Origin: Caulobacteraceae bacterium
Lineage (GTDB): Bacteria > Pseudomonadota > Alphaproteobacteria > Caulobacterales > Caulobacteraceae
Direction: 5' to 3'
DNA: 64,000 nucleotides
Assembly: GCA_947475875.1 (NCBI GenBank)
Contig: CANJME010000007.1
Location: 62,001 to 126,000 of the forward strand
Below, piece by piece: positions 18,646 to 26,517 of this stretch (the stretch's first letter is position 1; each line of letters starts with the position of its first letter). The translations under genes were made by a program, and so were the position numbers. The notes under the pieces were generated by a model, which saw nothing but the letters and a program-made list of their open reading frames with translations, was not told the origin of the DNA and did not search any database.

Positions 18646-19101
18646 ATGCGTCTGGCTCTTTTTCAACCGGACATTCCGCAAAACGTTGGCGCGGCCATTC
18701 GTCTCGCCGCCTGTCTGGGGGTCACCCTGGACATCATCGAGCCCTCCGGCTTCCCGCTTTCCGACAAATCTCTGCGCCGGGTGGCTATGGATTATGTCGA
18801 TGAAGTCGATCTCGTTGTGCACGATTCCTGGGAAAAATTCCTCGCCCACCCTACCCGCCGCGAGGGGCGGCTGGCCTTGTTCACCACGCGCGGAGCCATG
18901 GCCTACACGACTTTCCGCTTCGAAAGCGGTGACACCCTGCTGTTCGGCCGCGAAAGCGCCGGCGTTCCCGAAGAGGTGCATGAGGCGGCGCAGGCACGAC
19001 TGGTGGTGCCTATCAAGGGGCGCTCGATGAACGTCACCAAGTGCGCGGCCATGGCGCTGGGCGAGGCGCTTCGCCAGACGAATGGATTTCCACAGGTTTG
19101 A
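18646..19101 (+). CDS. trmL: tRNA (cytidine(34)-2'-O)-methyltransferase
   Basis: A 151-residue SPOUT-class enzyme that 2'-O-methylates the wobble base of leucine tRNAs. It shows [21 protein letters not shown] at the N-terminus, [10 protein letters not shown] in motif 2 and the knot-forming [23 protein letters not shown] near the C-terminus. ATG 18646 gives the family length; in-frame sequence upstream to 18472 does not match. It is followed by hemF after 46 bases. Confidence 0.95.
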   Translation: MRLALFQPDIPQNVGAAIRLAACLGVTLDIIEPSGFPLSDKSLRRVAMDYVDEVDLVVHDSWEKFLAHPTRREGRLALFTTRGAMAYTTFRFESGDTLLFGRESAGVPEEVHEAAQARLVVPIKGRSMNVTKCAAMALGEALRQTNGFPQV

Positions 19102-19147
19102 TCCCGCTCAATTGTCTCGCCCCAAAAAAAATGGCATCCGCTCGGCC

Positions 19148-20011
19148 ATGACGAGCCTTGAAGACAAACAACGCGCCGCCAAGGCCTGGTTCGATTCCCT
19201 CCGCGACCGGATCGTCGCCGCGCTTGAGCAGCTGGAGGAGGAAGCGCCGCCCGAACTCTTCCCGGGAAAGCCGGGCCAGTTCGAGCTGACGCCGTGGGAC
19301 CGCGCGGCGGGCGGCGGCGGGGTCATGGGCATGATCCACGGACGCCTGTTCGAAAAAGGCGGGGTGCATGTCAGTCAGGTGCATGGTCCGGTAACCGCCC
19401 AAATGGCCCAGGTCATGCCCGGCAAGGAAGGCGAGAGCTTCGTCGCCATGGGCATCAGCCTGATCCTTCACCCCGTCAGCCCGCGCGTGCCGGCGGTGCA
19501 CATGAATACCCGCTTTATCTGCGCGGGCGAGGACAGCTGGTTCGGCGGCGGCGCCGACCTGACGCCGGTGCTGGATACTCAGCGAAGCGAAGCCGCGCCG
19601 GACGCGGTGGTCTTCCACGCGGCGATGCAGAAGGCGTGCGATGCGCACCATCCCGACTGGCACGCGAAATATAAACAGTGGTGCGACGAGTATTTCTTCT
19701 TAGCCCATCGGAACGAGCCGCGCGGCATCGGCGGCATCTTCTATGACCGGCATAATTCCGGCGACCACGATCGTGACTTCGCCTTCACCCGCGATGTTGG
19801 GGATGCCTTCCTTGATGTCTATCCGCGCATCGTTCGTCACCGGCTTGACGAGCCCTGGACGGATGAAGACCGCCAAGAGCAGCTGGTCCGCCGCGGCCGT
19901 TATGTAGAGTTCAACCTGCTCTACGACCGCGGCACGATGTTCGGCCTGAAGACCGGCGGCAACATCGACAGCATCCTGTCGTCCATGCCCCCCGTGGTGA
20001 AGTGGCCTTGA
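19148..20011 (+). CDS. hemF: Oxygen-dependent coproporphyrinogen III oxidase
   Basis: A 287-residue soluble enzyme that converts coproporphyrinogen III to protoporphyrinogen IX with oxygen, in haem synthesis. Diagnostic segments are [32 protein letters not shown] and [25 protein letters not shown] near the C-terminus. ATG 19148 gives the typical N-terminus; an upstream in-frame start at 19082 adds an unmatched Lys-rich stretch. The haem product would serve the bc1 and c-type cytochromes in this window. Confidence 0.97.
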   Translation: MTSLEDKQRAAKAWFDSLRDRIVAALEQLEEEAPPELFPGKPGQFELTPWDRAAGGGGVMGMIHGRLFEKGGVHVSQVHGPVTAQMAQVMPGKEGESFVAMGISLILHPVSPRVPAVHMNTRFICAGEDSWFGGGADLTPVLDTQRSEAAPDAVVFHAAMQKACDAHHPDWHAKYKQWCDEYFFLAHRNEPRGIGGIFYDRHNSGDHDRDFAFTRDVGDAFLDVYPRIVRHRLDEPWTDEDRQEQLVRRGRYVEFNLLYDRGTMFGLKTGGNIDSILSSMPPVVKWP

Positions 20012-20053
20012 AAAATCGGGGCCAATGATATACATTTAGACCAATGTATATCA
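20008..20053 (+). promoter_or_regulatory. Promoter and palindromic operator of the VapBC-like module
   Basis: Bases 20026-20035 (TGATATACAT) and 20044-20053 (ATGTATATCA) form a perfect 10-bp inverted repeat with an 8-base spacer. A sigma70-like promoter TTGAAA (20008-20013), 17 bases, TACATT (20031-20036) runs into it, so a bound repressor would cover the -10 box. Antitoxins of the AbrB fold usually repress their own operon at such sites, so autoregulation by the 20069 product is the expected mechanism (inference). Confidence 0.75.
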
Positions 20054-20068
20054 CTTGAGGTCTGGGCC

Positions 20069-20317
20069 ATGCGTGTCGCGAAGTGGGGAAACAGTCTGGC
20101 GGTTCGATTGCCCAAGGACGTTGTTGACAAGCTCGCACTAAGAGAAGGCGACGAGATCAATCTTGGCGTCTCCGAAGGGCCCGGCGCGACATTCGAGGTT
20201 TCCAGAGAACCCTCGCGGGCGGAAAAGGTCGAAGCGGCTTTGGAGGAATTGAGAAAACTGCGCGGCACTCTGCCCGCCGACATCCAGTTCGACCGCGAGG
20301 AAGCCAATGCCCGCTAG
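20069..20317 (+). CDS. AbrB/MazE-fold antitoxin, VapB-like
   Basis: An 82-residue protein. The N-terminal swapped-hairpin DNA-binding domain is visible as VAKWGNSLAVRLPKDVVDKLALREGDEI (given here as residues 3-30), followed by a C-terminal toxin-neutralising helix rich in Glu/Arg. It overlaps the toxin gene by 11 bases, the usual antitoxin-first order. It should bind the palindrome just upstream together with the toxin. Confidence 0.88.
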   Translation: MRVAKWGNSLAVRLPKDVVDKLALREGDEINLGVSEGPGATFEVSREPSRAEKVEAALEELRKLRGTLPADIQFDREEANAR

Positions 20318-20708
20318 GGCGTTCTTCGACTCTAACGTCCTGCTGTACGCAATATCGTCCGACCTTCGCAAAGCGCAGCGCGCGGAGGCGCTTTCCAGTG
20401 ACGGTGGTGTTGTTAGCGTTCAGGTGCTCAATGAGTTCGCCAACGTCGCGCGTCGCAAACACGCCACGCCGTGGGACAGAATTCATCGTTCGCTGACGTC
20501 AATCCGAATGCTTTTCGAAGTCGAGCCACTTACCCTGGACGTGCATGAACGCGGTTTGCGGATCGCCGAAACTTTGAAATTCAATATCTTCCACAGCCTG
20601 CTGCTCGCCGCAGCCCTCAAGGCCGAATGTGATGTGTTTTGGTCAGAAGACATGCAGCACGGTCAGGCCCTCGAAGGCCGACTGACGATCCGCAACCCGT
20701 TCCTCTAG
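20307..20708 (+). CDS. PIN-domain protein, VapC-like toxin with altered active site
   Basis: A 133-residue PIN domain. Metal-binding acids D8 (FFDSN), E43 (LNEF) and D115 (SEDMQHG) are present. The third acid, normally Asp in a YDALI-type segment, is His96 (NIFHSLLL), encoded by CAC at 20592-20594. VapC toxins are endoribonucleases cutting tRNA or rRNA, and this change could weaken or abolish activity. Its stop interlocks with cca through CTAG. The base composition of the pair is less GC-rich than its neighbours, consistent with acquisition. Confidence 0.85.
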   Translation: MPARAFFDSNVLLYAISSDLRKAQRAEALSSDGGVVSVQVLNEFANVARRKHATPWDRIHRSLTSIRMLFEVEPLTLDVHERGLRIAETLKFNIFHSLLLAAALKAECDVFWSEDMQHGQALEGRLTIRNPFL

Positions 20709-21901
20709 CCTCCCGCACTCACGATCTCCGACAGCTTGCGCAGCACCTCACGCCTCTGGTCCGGGAAGTCGTTCTCGATCCACCAGGCCTCCACCTTGCG
20801 CAAAAGCTCGCCCACCCTCCGGCTCTTGGGAATGCCGAGCACGACCACGTCCTCGCCGCCGATCGGCAGTTGTGGGCGCGCCCAGTCGCCGGCGATGCCC
20901 GTCGTGTCTTCAACGGTCCGGCCTGAGAGGGCGAGGCGATCGGCATAGGCTCGCAGGCCAATGTCATAGAGGCTGCGGCGGACCGATCGGGCGTCCAGGG
21001 TCTGCGGCAGTGGCGGCTCGACAGCCAGTGCGGCGGCCAGCCGGTCGCGGTCGGCGTTGGACAGGCGCAGGCGCTCAGCGAAATGTCTGGCCAGGTGGGC
21101 GTCGTCGGGCAGCAGGGCGGCCAGGCGGAGGATGGTGTCGGGATAGCGGATCGCCGCCAGGCGCTCTGCGTTGCGGGCTTCGGGCGCGAACGTGTCCATC
21201 ACACCGGTCTCTATCATCAGGCGGACGGCAGGGGCCGGATCGCGCGCTGACAGCAGTTTCAAAAGCTCTTTTGAAATCCGCTCGGCCGACAGCCGCGCCA
21301 TGCCCTCGTTCAGCGCCGCGCAGGCCGCCAGCGCTGCGGCGTCCGGCTCGCCCTGTCCGTACCAGGCGAAGAAGCGGAAGAAGCGCAGGATGCGCAGGTA
21401 ATCCTCGCGGATGCGGGTTTCGGCATCGCCCACGAAAACGATGCGCCCCGCCAACGCATCGGCCACCCCCTCGCCTATCGGATCGAACACCTGGCCGGCC
21501 TGGTCGACGTAAAGCGCGTTCAAGCGAAAATCGCGGCGAGCGGCGTCCTCTGCCCAATCATCGGTGAAGGCGACCGTGGCGTTGCGCCCATCGGTGGTGA
21601 CATCGCGGCGCAGGGTGGTGATTTCGAAGGGCTGGCCCTGGGCGATCGCGGTGACCGTGCCGTGGTCGATGCCGGTCGGGACGTGTTTCAGACCGGCCGC
21701 TTCAAGCGCCTCAATTACCGCCTGAGGCTGCAGGGTCGTGGCGATGTCGACGTCCTCGACCGGTTTGCCCATCAGGCCGTTGCGCACGCAGCCTCCGACA
21801 AAGCGGGCGCAATCCTCGCCGCCGGCGCGCTTAAGTGCGGCCATCACCGCGAGCGTCGCTTCCGCCTGCATCCAGGGCTGGTTTTCGAGGCGCATTGTCA
21901 C
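20705..21901 (-). CDS. cca: CCA tRNA nucleotidyltransferase
   Basis: A 398-residue class II nucleotidyltransferase that adds or repairs the 3'-CCA of tRNAs; a poly(A) polymerase role cannot be fully excluded by sequence. The catalytic head is FVGGCVRNGLMGK...VEDVDIAT near residues 34-54, and RRDFRLNALY near 120 is the conserved B/C motif. The start is GTG 21901, immediately after the preceding stop; ATG 21895 is an alternative. It is the last gene of the 23326-to-20705 minus-strand operon. Confidence 0.93.
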   Translation of the reverse strand: MTMRLENQPWMQAEATLAVMAALKRAGGEDCARFVGGCVRNGLMGKPVEDVDIATTLQPQAVIEALEAAGLKHVPTGIDHGTVTAIAQGQPFEITTLRRDVTTDGRNATVAFTDDWAEDAARRDFRLNALYVDQAGQVFDPIGEGVADALAGRIVFVGDAETRIREDYLRILRFFRFFAWYGQGEPDAAALAACAALNEGMARLSAERISKELLKLLSARDPAPAVRLMIETGVMDTFAPEARNAERLAAIRYPDTILRLAALLPDDAHLARHFAERLRLSNADRDRLAAALAVEPPLPQTLDARSVRRSLYDIGLRAYADRLALSGRTVEDTTGIAGDWARPQLPIGGEDVVVLGIPKSRRVGELLRKVEAWWIENDFPDQRREVLRKLSEIVSAGG

Positions 21902-22159
21902 CTATCGGGGTCCGGAGACGACATCGCCGCCCGGGCCGCTTTCGACCGGCACATAGGTGGTGTCGGGCGGGTTGGCGCTGGCGATCAGGCCGGTGATCAG
22001 CAGCGAGGCCGCCGCCAGGCCCAGGCCCGCGGCGATCAGCCAGGCCCAGGGCGTGCGCCCCGGCGTCTTGCCGCGCCGCCTGGCGATCTGGGCCCACAGC
22101 GACCACACCAGAATCGGCACGGCGATCAGAGCAGCGCGAAAGAGGATCAGCCTAAGCAA
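21902..22159 (-). CDS. DUF6111-like small membrane protein
   Basis: An 85-residue protein with two hydrophobic helices (residues about 3-24 and 38-60) separated by a basic loop (ARRRGKTPGR). Its size and its place between a CoA-type Nudix hydrolase and cca fit the alphaproteobacterial DUF6111 family; that assignment is from memory of the family. It abuts cca with no gap and lies 1 base from the Nudix stop, so it is translationally coupled. The function is unknown. Confidence 0.7.
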   Translation of the reverse strand: MLRLILFRAALIAVPILVWSLWAQIARRRGKTPGRTPWAWLIAAGLGLAAASLLITGLIASANPPDTTYVPVESGPGGDVVSGPR

Positions 22160-22160
22160 C

Positions 22161-22778
22161 CTATGCTCCGTTCAGCCGCTCGTGAAAGCCGCGCAACATG
22201 CCAGCCGTGGCGCCCCAGATATAATGGTCCTCGTAGCTCATCGCATAGAAATGCCGTTTCGGCCCCCCGCCCACTGGTTCGCGATAGTGGCGCATGTGAT
22301 TGGCCGCATCCATCAGGAAGTCGAACGGCGCCTCGAAGGCCTCGGCGACCTCGTGGGCGTTGAGGGTCAAGGTGAAGCCCGGCCGCACGAACGCCACCAC
22401 GGGAGTGACCACATAGGCCGAGACCGTCTCGTAAGGCGTCAGCTGGCCGGCGATCTCCACGAAGGAGCGGACAAGGCCCACTTCCTCCTCGGCTTCGCGC
22501 AAGGCGGTTTCGGCGACCGATTCACCCGGATCGCAGCGTCCGCCCGGAAAGGCGATCTGGCCGGTGTGGCTCCTAAGCGTCTCCGACCGGCGGGTGAGCA
22601 GCAGGGTGGGGCCCGCCGGATGCTCGACAATGGGGACCAGCACGGCGGCGGGTTTGAGCACCCGCTCCTCGCCCGTCCGCGCCCAGGGATTGAGGTCATA
22701 GTCCGACTGGCCCACCACGGCAGGGCCCGCGGAGAGAGGATCAAGGACTGCGCTTACCCGCTCGCGCAATGCGCTCAC
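22161..22778 (-). CDS. CoA pyrophosphatase-type Nudix hydrolase
   Basis: A 205-residue Nudix protein. The Nudix box is complete, running GGRCDPGESVAETALREAEEEVG at about 128-150, and is preceded by the LLTRRSETLRSHTGQIAFPGG segment typical of the NudL/PCD1 CoA-pyrophosphatase group. It hydrolyses CoA or its derivatives to 4'-phosphopantetheine and ADP. It overlaps the DUF1285 gene by 4 bases. Confidence 0.9.
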   Translation of the reverse strand: MSALRERVSAVLDPLSAGPAVVGQSDYDLNPWARTGEERVLKPAAVLVPIVEHPAGPTLLLTRRSETLRSHTGQIAFPGGRCDPGESVAETALREAEEEVGLVRSFVEIAGQLTPYETVSAYVVTPVVAFVRPGFTLTLNAHEVAEAFEAPFDFLMDAANHMRHYREPVGGGPKRHFYAMSYEDHYIWGATAGMLRGFHERLNGA

Positions 22779-23326
22779 TGGACCGGCCCCACGGGAAACC
22801 AGACGCCGTTCGAGCGGACATAATGGCGATGGCCCTGATCGCCGTCGCGCAGGCTCGCCATTTCAACCAGTTCATAGAACACCGGTCGGGCGATAAGCGC
22901 CTCCAGGCCCCGGCGGACATGGATGTAGGGTCTCGGCTCGCCGGTCTCCTCGTCCATCTCCACGCGGATGAGATTGTCGGGGCCGGCCTCGACCTCGTCG
23001 CCTACATTGGTGATGAAACTGAGCGCCTCACCGGCGCGATCGACCCGTACGGCGATGAAGGGGGCATCCTCCACCGTGATCTTCATTTTCTCGACCGGCG
23101 TGACCAGATAGATCCCGTCCGGGTCCTTGCGCAGTACGGTCGAGAACAGGCGAACCAACGCCTCGCGGCCGATCGGCGTGCCCTCGTGGAACCAAAGGCC
23201 GCTCTTCTTGATGACGATATCGATCTCGCCGCAGTTCGGCGGATTCCACAGATGCACCGGCGGCAGCCCGCGCTTGCCGGCCGTCTTGGCCGCTTCGGTG
23301 ACGTTCTCGAGGCCTTTGAGGCTCAT
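22775..23326 (-). CDS. DUF1285 domain-containing protein
   Basis: A 183-residue cytoplasmic protein of the DUF1285 family. It shows CGEIDIVIKKSGLWFHEGTPIGREALVRLFSTVL (residues 32-65) and a second beta-rich half ending VPVG-like; the fold known for this family is a duplicated beta-barrel with no assigned activity. It is the first gene of the operon with the Nudix hydrolase, the DUF6111 protein and cca. The GNAT gene upstream is separated by 37 bases. Confidence 0.85.
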   Translation of the reverse strand: MSLKGLENVTEAAKTAGKRGLPPVHLWNPPNCGEIDIVIKKSGLWFHEGTPIGREALVRLFSTVLRKDPDGIYLVTPVEKMKITVEDAPFIAVRVDRAGEALSFITNVGDEVEAGPDNLIRVEMDEETGEPRPYIHVRRGLEALIARPVFYELVEMASLRDGDQGHRHYVRSNGVWFPVGPVQ

Positions 23327-23363
23327 GGCCCTCAGGTAAGCGTGATTGGCCGGATGTGCAAAG

Positions 23364-23858
23364 TCAGGGGCGCGTTACGGCGCCCTTCAGGCCGGCCGCC
23401 GCCCCCGGCTTCAGTTCCCGCATCAGCACCCGACGCATGTCGACCGGTCCCGGGAAACTCACCGCGTTCGGATCGACCGGCGCGAAACCGGCGCGGGTAA
23501 AGAAGGGGGCGTCACCAACCAGGATGACCAGGCCGTGGCCGGCCTTCGCCGCCGCCTCGCAGGCGGCCTGCACGAGCGCGATGCCCAGGCCCTTGTTGCG
23601 CATCTCGTCGGCCACCGCGAAGGGGCCGAGCAGGACGGCGGGCGAAGCGCCCACCTTCACCGGCCACATCCGCGCGCAACCGACCACCACGCCGGCCTCG
23701 CGGGCGACGACTGAAACCCCCGCCAGTTGATGATTGCCCTCGCGCAGCCGTTCGGCCGATTTCGCATAGCGGCCGGGGCCGAACGCGGCGTCGATCAGCG
23801 CCTCGACGGCGTCGAAATCCTCGGGCCTTTCGGCGTCAATGGGGGGCAAGCGTTCCAT
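23364..23858 (-). CDS. GNAT-family N-acetyltransferase
   Basis: A 164-residue acetyltransferase. The acetyl-CoA loop is KGLGIALVQAACEAA in the middle, preceded by LGPFAVADEMRNKG, and the C-terminal half has GDAPFFTRAGFAPV, as in the YhbS-type GNATs. ATG 23858 is preferred over TTG 23897. The substrate is unknown. It is divergent from the MFS exporter gene. Confidence 0.88.
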   Translation of the reverse strand: MERLPPIDAERPEDFDAVEALIDAAFGPGRYAKSAERLREGNHQLAGVSVVAREAGVVVGCARMWPVKVGASPAVLLGPFAVADEMRNKGLGIALVQAACEAAAKAGHGLVILVGDAPFFTRAGFAPVDPNAVSFPGPVDMRRVLMRELKPGAAAGLKGAVTRP

Positions 23859-23956
23859 GGAACGGCGCGCGATAGGGGTATGAGGCCGCCCCGTCAATCG
23901 CGCGCAGGCGTCGAGGCTTGCCGGAACGGTCGAAACCGCCGATCTTCCCCGGCCCG

Positions 23957-25273
23957 ATGAGCCAGACCTCCGCCCGCGCCGAGACCGCCGAACTGCTGGC
24001 CGAGCGGTCTTACATGCTGTTCATCGCAGCCCGCCTGGCCGCCACGATCGGCGTGCAGGTGCAGGGCACCGCCATCCTCTGGCAGGTCTACACCCTGGCC
24101 AAGGTCACGCTGACCCATGGCGGGCAGGTCGACCCGGTGCTGCTGGTCAAGCAATCGGCATTCATCATCTCGCTGATCGGCCTCATCCAGTTTCTGCCCG
24201 TGCTGTTCCTCACCCTGATCGCCGGGCAGGTCGCCGACCGCTACGACCGCAAGCTCATCCTGCGGATCACCCTCTGCGTCGACATTGTCGCGACCTTGTC
24301 CCTGGCGCTGCTCGCGGCTTTCAAACCGACGCTGTGGCCGATCTTCGTCATAGCCGGGGTGTTCGGCGCGAGCCGCGCCTTCATGGGCCCGGCGGGCGGT
24401 TCGATGGTGCCGATGCTCATCCCGCGCCACCTGATGCCGCGCGCGCTGGCGTGGAGCTCGCTGAGCTTTTACGGGGCGACCACGGTCGGCGCCGCGATGG
24501 GCGGCATTCTCGTGGCCGCCATCTCGCCGGTCGGCGCCTATGGCCTCGCAGCAGTGCTCTATCTCGTGGCGATCACTCTGCTCTCGGGCATCAAGAAGAA
24601 CACCCGTCCCGAGCACAACCCCGCCTCCCGCCTGGAGATGGTCAAGGAAGGGCTGGTCTATGTCTGGCGCGAGAAGATCGTCTTCGGGGCCATTTCCCTT
24701 GACCTCTTCGCGGTGCTGCTGGGCGGCGCCACCCTGCTGATGCCGGTCTTCGCGGTTGATGTGCTGCATGTCGGCAGCGCTGGCTTTGGTCTTTTGCGCA
24801 GCTCGCAGAGCGCCGGCGGCTTGCTGGTCGCCGCCTGGCTGGCGGCCCATCCGATCAAGCGGCACGCCGGCGCGGTGATGTTCACCGGCGTGGCGATCTT
24901 TTCCCTGGCGACCATCGTCTTCGGCGTCGCCCAGCCGATGACCTCGGCGATCGGCATCGGCTTCATCGCCTATCCCCTCAGCATCGCCGCCCTGGCCACC
25001 CTCGGCGGGGCCGACATGCTGAGCGTCTATGTGCGCCAGACGCTGGTTCAGATCGTCACCCCCGACGCCATGCGTGGACGTGTCGCCGCGGTCTCGGGCC
25101 TATTCATCGGCGCGTCCAACGAGCTGGGCGAGTTCGAGAGCGGCCTCGTCGCACGGTTCCTGGGTCCGATCGGCGCGGCGGTGTTCGGCGGGGTCGGGGC
25201 GCTGGCCGTCACCGGCCTCTGGTCGCAGATGTTCCCGGCCCTGCGCAAGGCCGACAGGCTGACTGGGGATTGA
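23957..25273 (+). CDS. MFS exporter, EntS-like
   Basis: A 438-residue protein with 12 hydrophobic helices. Motif A is GQVADRYDRKLIL near residue 95, and VRQTLVQIVTPDAMRGRVAAV near residue 360 is the second-half equivalent. The pattern resembles the MFS_3/EntS group of drug or siderophore exporters, though no siderophore genes are nearby. ATG 23957 is chosen; TTG 23918 is an in-frame alternative. It is followed by the TfoX-like gene at 4 bases. Confidence 0.87.
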   Translation: MSQTSARAETAELLAERSYMLFIAARLAATIGVQVQGTAILWQVYTLAKVTLTHGGQVDPVLLVKQSAFIISLIGLIQFLPVLFLTLIAGQVADRYDRKLILRITLCVDIVATLSLALLAAFKPTLWPIFVIAGVFGASRAFMGPAGGSMVPMLIPRHLMPRALAWSSLSFYGATTVGAAMGGILVAAISPVGAYGLAAVLYLVAITLLSGIKKNTRPEHNPASRLEMVKEGLVYVWREKIVFGAISLDLFAVLLGGATLLMPVFAVDVLHVGSAGFGLLRSSQSAGGLLVAAWLAAHPIKRHAGAVMFTGVAIFSLATIVFGVAQPMTSAIGIGFIAYPLSIAALATLGGADMLSVYVRQTLVQIVTPDAMRGRVAAVSGLFIGASNELGEFESGLVARFLGPIGAAVFGGVGALAVTGLWSQMFPALRKADRLTGD

Positions 25274-25277
25274 GGCC

Positions 25278-25616
25278 GTGGCCGTCACTCAGGGCTACAT
25301 CGAATACGTGCTGGAACAGCTCGAACGGCTGGGGACCGTTACCGCCAAAAAGATGTTCGGCGGGGCGGGGCTCTATTTCCAGGGCCTGTTCTTCGGCCTG
25401 ATCGATTCTGGTGACCGGTTCTACCTCAAGGTCGACGACACCAACCGCGCCGACTTCGAAACGCGGGGATCAGAACCCTTCAATCCGCCCTCATCGCGGC
25501 CGATGGGCAAGGGCATGCCTTACATGACCGTGCCGGAAGACGTGCTGGAAGATCCGGACGAACTGGCCGTCTGGGCCCGCAAGTCGGTGACCGTGGCGGC
25601 GAAGAAAAAGGGCTAG
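25278..25616 (+). CDS. TfoX/Sxy N-terminal domain protein
   Basis: A 112-residue protein with the TfoX_N fold: KKMFGGAGLYFQGLFFGLIDSGDRFYLKVDD in the first half, MPYMTVPEDVLEDPDELAVWARKS in the second. In gamma-proteobacteria Sxy co-activates competence genes; in Alphaproteobacteria such stand-alone domains have no proven role. The start is GTG 25278. Its stop interlocks with the convergent enoyl-CoA hydratase gene (CTAG). Confidence 0.88.
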   Translation: MAVTQGYIEYVLEQLERLGTVTAKKMFGGAGLYFQGLFFGLIDSGDRFYLKVDDTNRADFETRGSEPFNPPSSRPMGKGMPYMTVPEDVLEDPDELAVWARKSVTVAAKKKG

Positions 25617-26386
25617 CCTGAGACCTTGGTAAAGTCCGGCGCCCGGCGTTCCGCGAAGGCCGCGAACGCTTCGGCCGCTTCAGCGGTTTTCAGGCGCTGG
25701 GTGAAGACCTCGCCTTCCGCGTCCATCATCGCCTTGATCGCCGCGGTATCGCGCATCAGCCGCTTGGTGGCCATCACCGAGCCCAGGGGGCGCTTGGCAA
25801 TCGCCTTGGCGGCGGCCAGCGCCGCGGCCTGAACCTCACCGGCCGGCAGCGCCTGGTTGGCGAGGCCGATCTCGGCGGCCCGCTCGCCCAGCACGGGCTC
25901 GCCCAGGGCGAACATGGCGAAGGCGCGCGCATGGCCGATCCGCGCCGGCAACAGCAGGCTGGAGGCAGCCTCGGGCACCAGCCCCAGATTGACGAACGGA
26001 GTCGAGAGCTTCGCGTCATCGGCCACGTACACCAAGTCGCAGTGGAGCAGCATGGTCACGCCGACGCCGACCGCCAGACCGGTGACCGCCGCCACCATCG
26101 GCTTTTCCGCCCGCCCGATCGTTTCGATGAAGACGCTGCCGTAACGCGTCCCATGCGCCTGGCCTGACGAGACGGCGGCGAAATCGGCCAGGTCATTGCC
26201 GGCGGTGAACACGCCGCCCTCGCCCTGCAACAGCACGCAACGGATGGCAGGATCGGACTGGGCTTCCTCGATCGCCTCGGCGAGCCGGCGATACATGTCG
26301 TTGGACAGGGCATTCTTCTTGTCCGGCCGGTTCATCGACAGGATCAGCACGCCGTCATCGATGGCGATCTTGATGTGCTCGGTCAT
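25613..26386 (-). CDS. Enoyl-CoA hydratase/isomerase family protein
   Basis: A 257-residue crotonase-fold enzyme. N-terminal NRPDKKNALSNDMY, the first oxyanion segment FTAGNDLADFA near residue 65 and the second, AVTGLAVGVGVTMLLHCDLVYV, near 100 are present, with LVPEAASSLLLPARIG following. Asp at the first position and a probable Glu in the second half leave the hydratase or isomerase choice open. ATG 26386 has GAGGAG upstream. It is a single gene on the minus strand, with probable fatty-acid or amino-acid catabolism roles. Confidence 0.92.
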   Translation of the reverse strand: MTEHIKIAIDDGVLILSMNRPDKKNALSNDMYRRLAEAIEEAQSDPAIRCVLLQGEGGVFTAGNDLADFAAVSSGQAHGTRYGSVFIETIGRAEKPMVAAVTGLAVGVGVTMLLHCDLVYVADDAKLSTPFVNLGLVPEAASSLLLPARIGHARAFAMFALGEPVLGERAAEIGLANQALPAGEVQAAALAAAKAIAKRPLGSVMATKRLMRDTAAIKAMMDAEGEVFTQRLKTAEAAEAFAAFAERRAPDFTKVSG

Positions 26387-26517
26387 GGCTGTTCTCCTCT
26401 GCCGGTCCCTTAGAGCGGGTTGCCGCCCGCCCCCAAGCCAAAACTTGACGCGCCGCCGCCGGAGGGATGTAAGGAGCGGGAAGGACAATAATAATTATAT
26501 TCTGGAGGACGCTCGCC

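Noticed and set aside
26445-26475. Sigma70-like promoter (TTGACG) before the cysteine-module gene
   Set aside because: The -35 is good but no acceptable -10 lies at 16-18 bases, so it was not listed as a feature.
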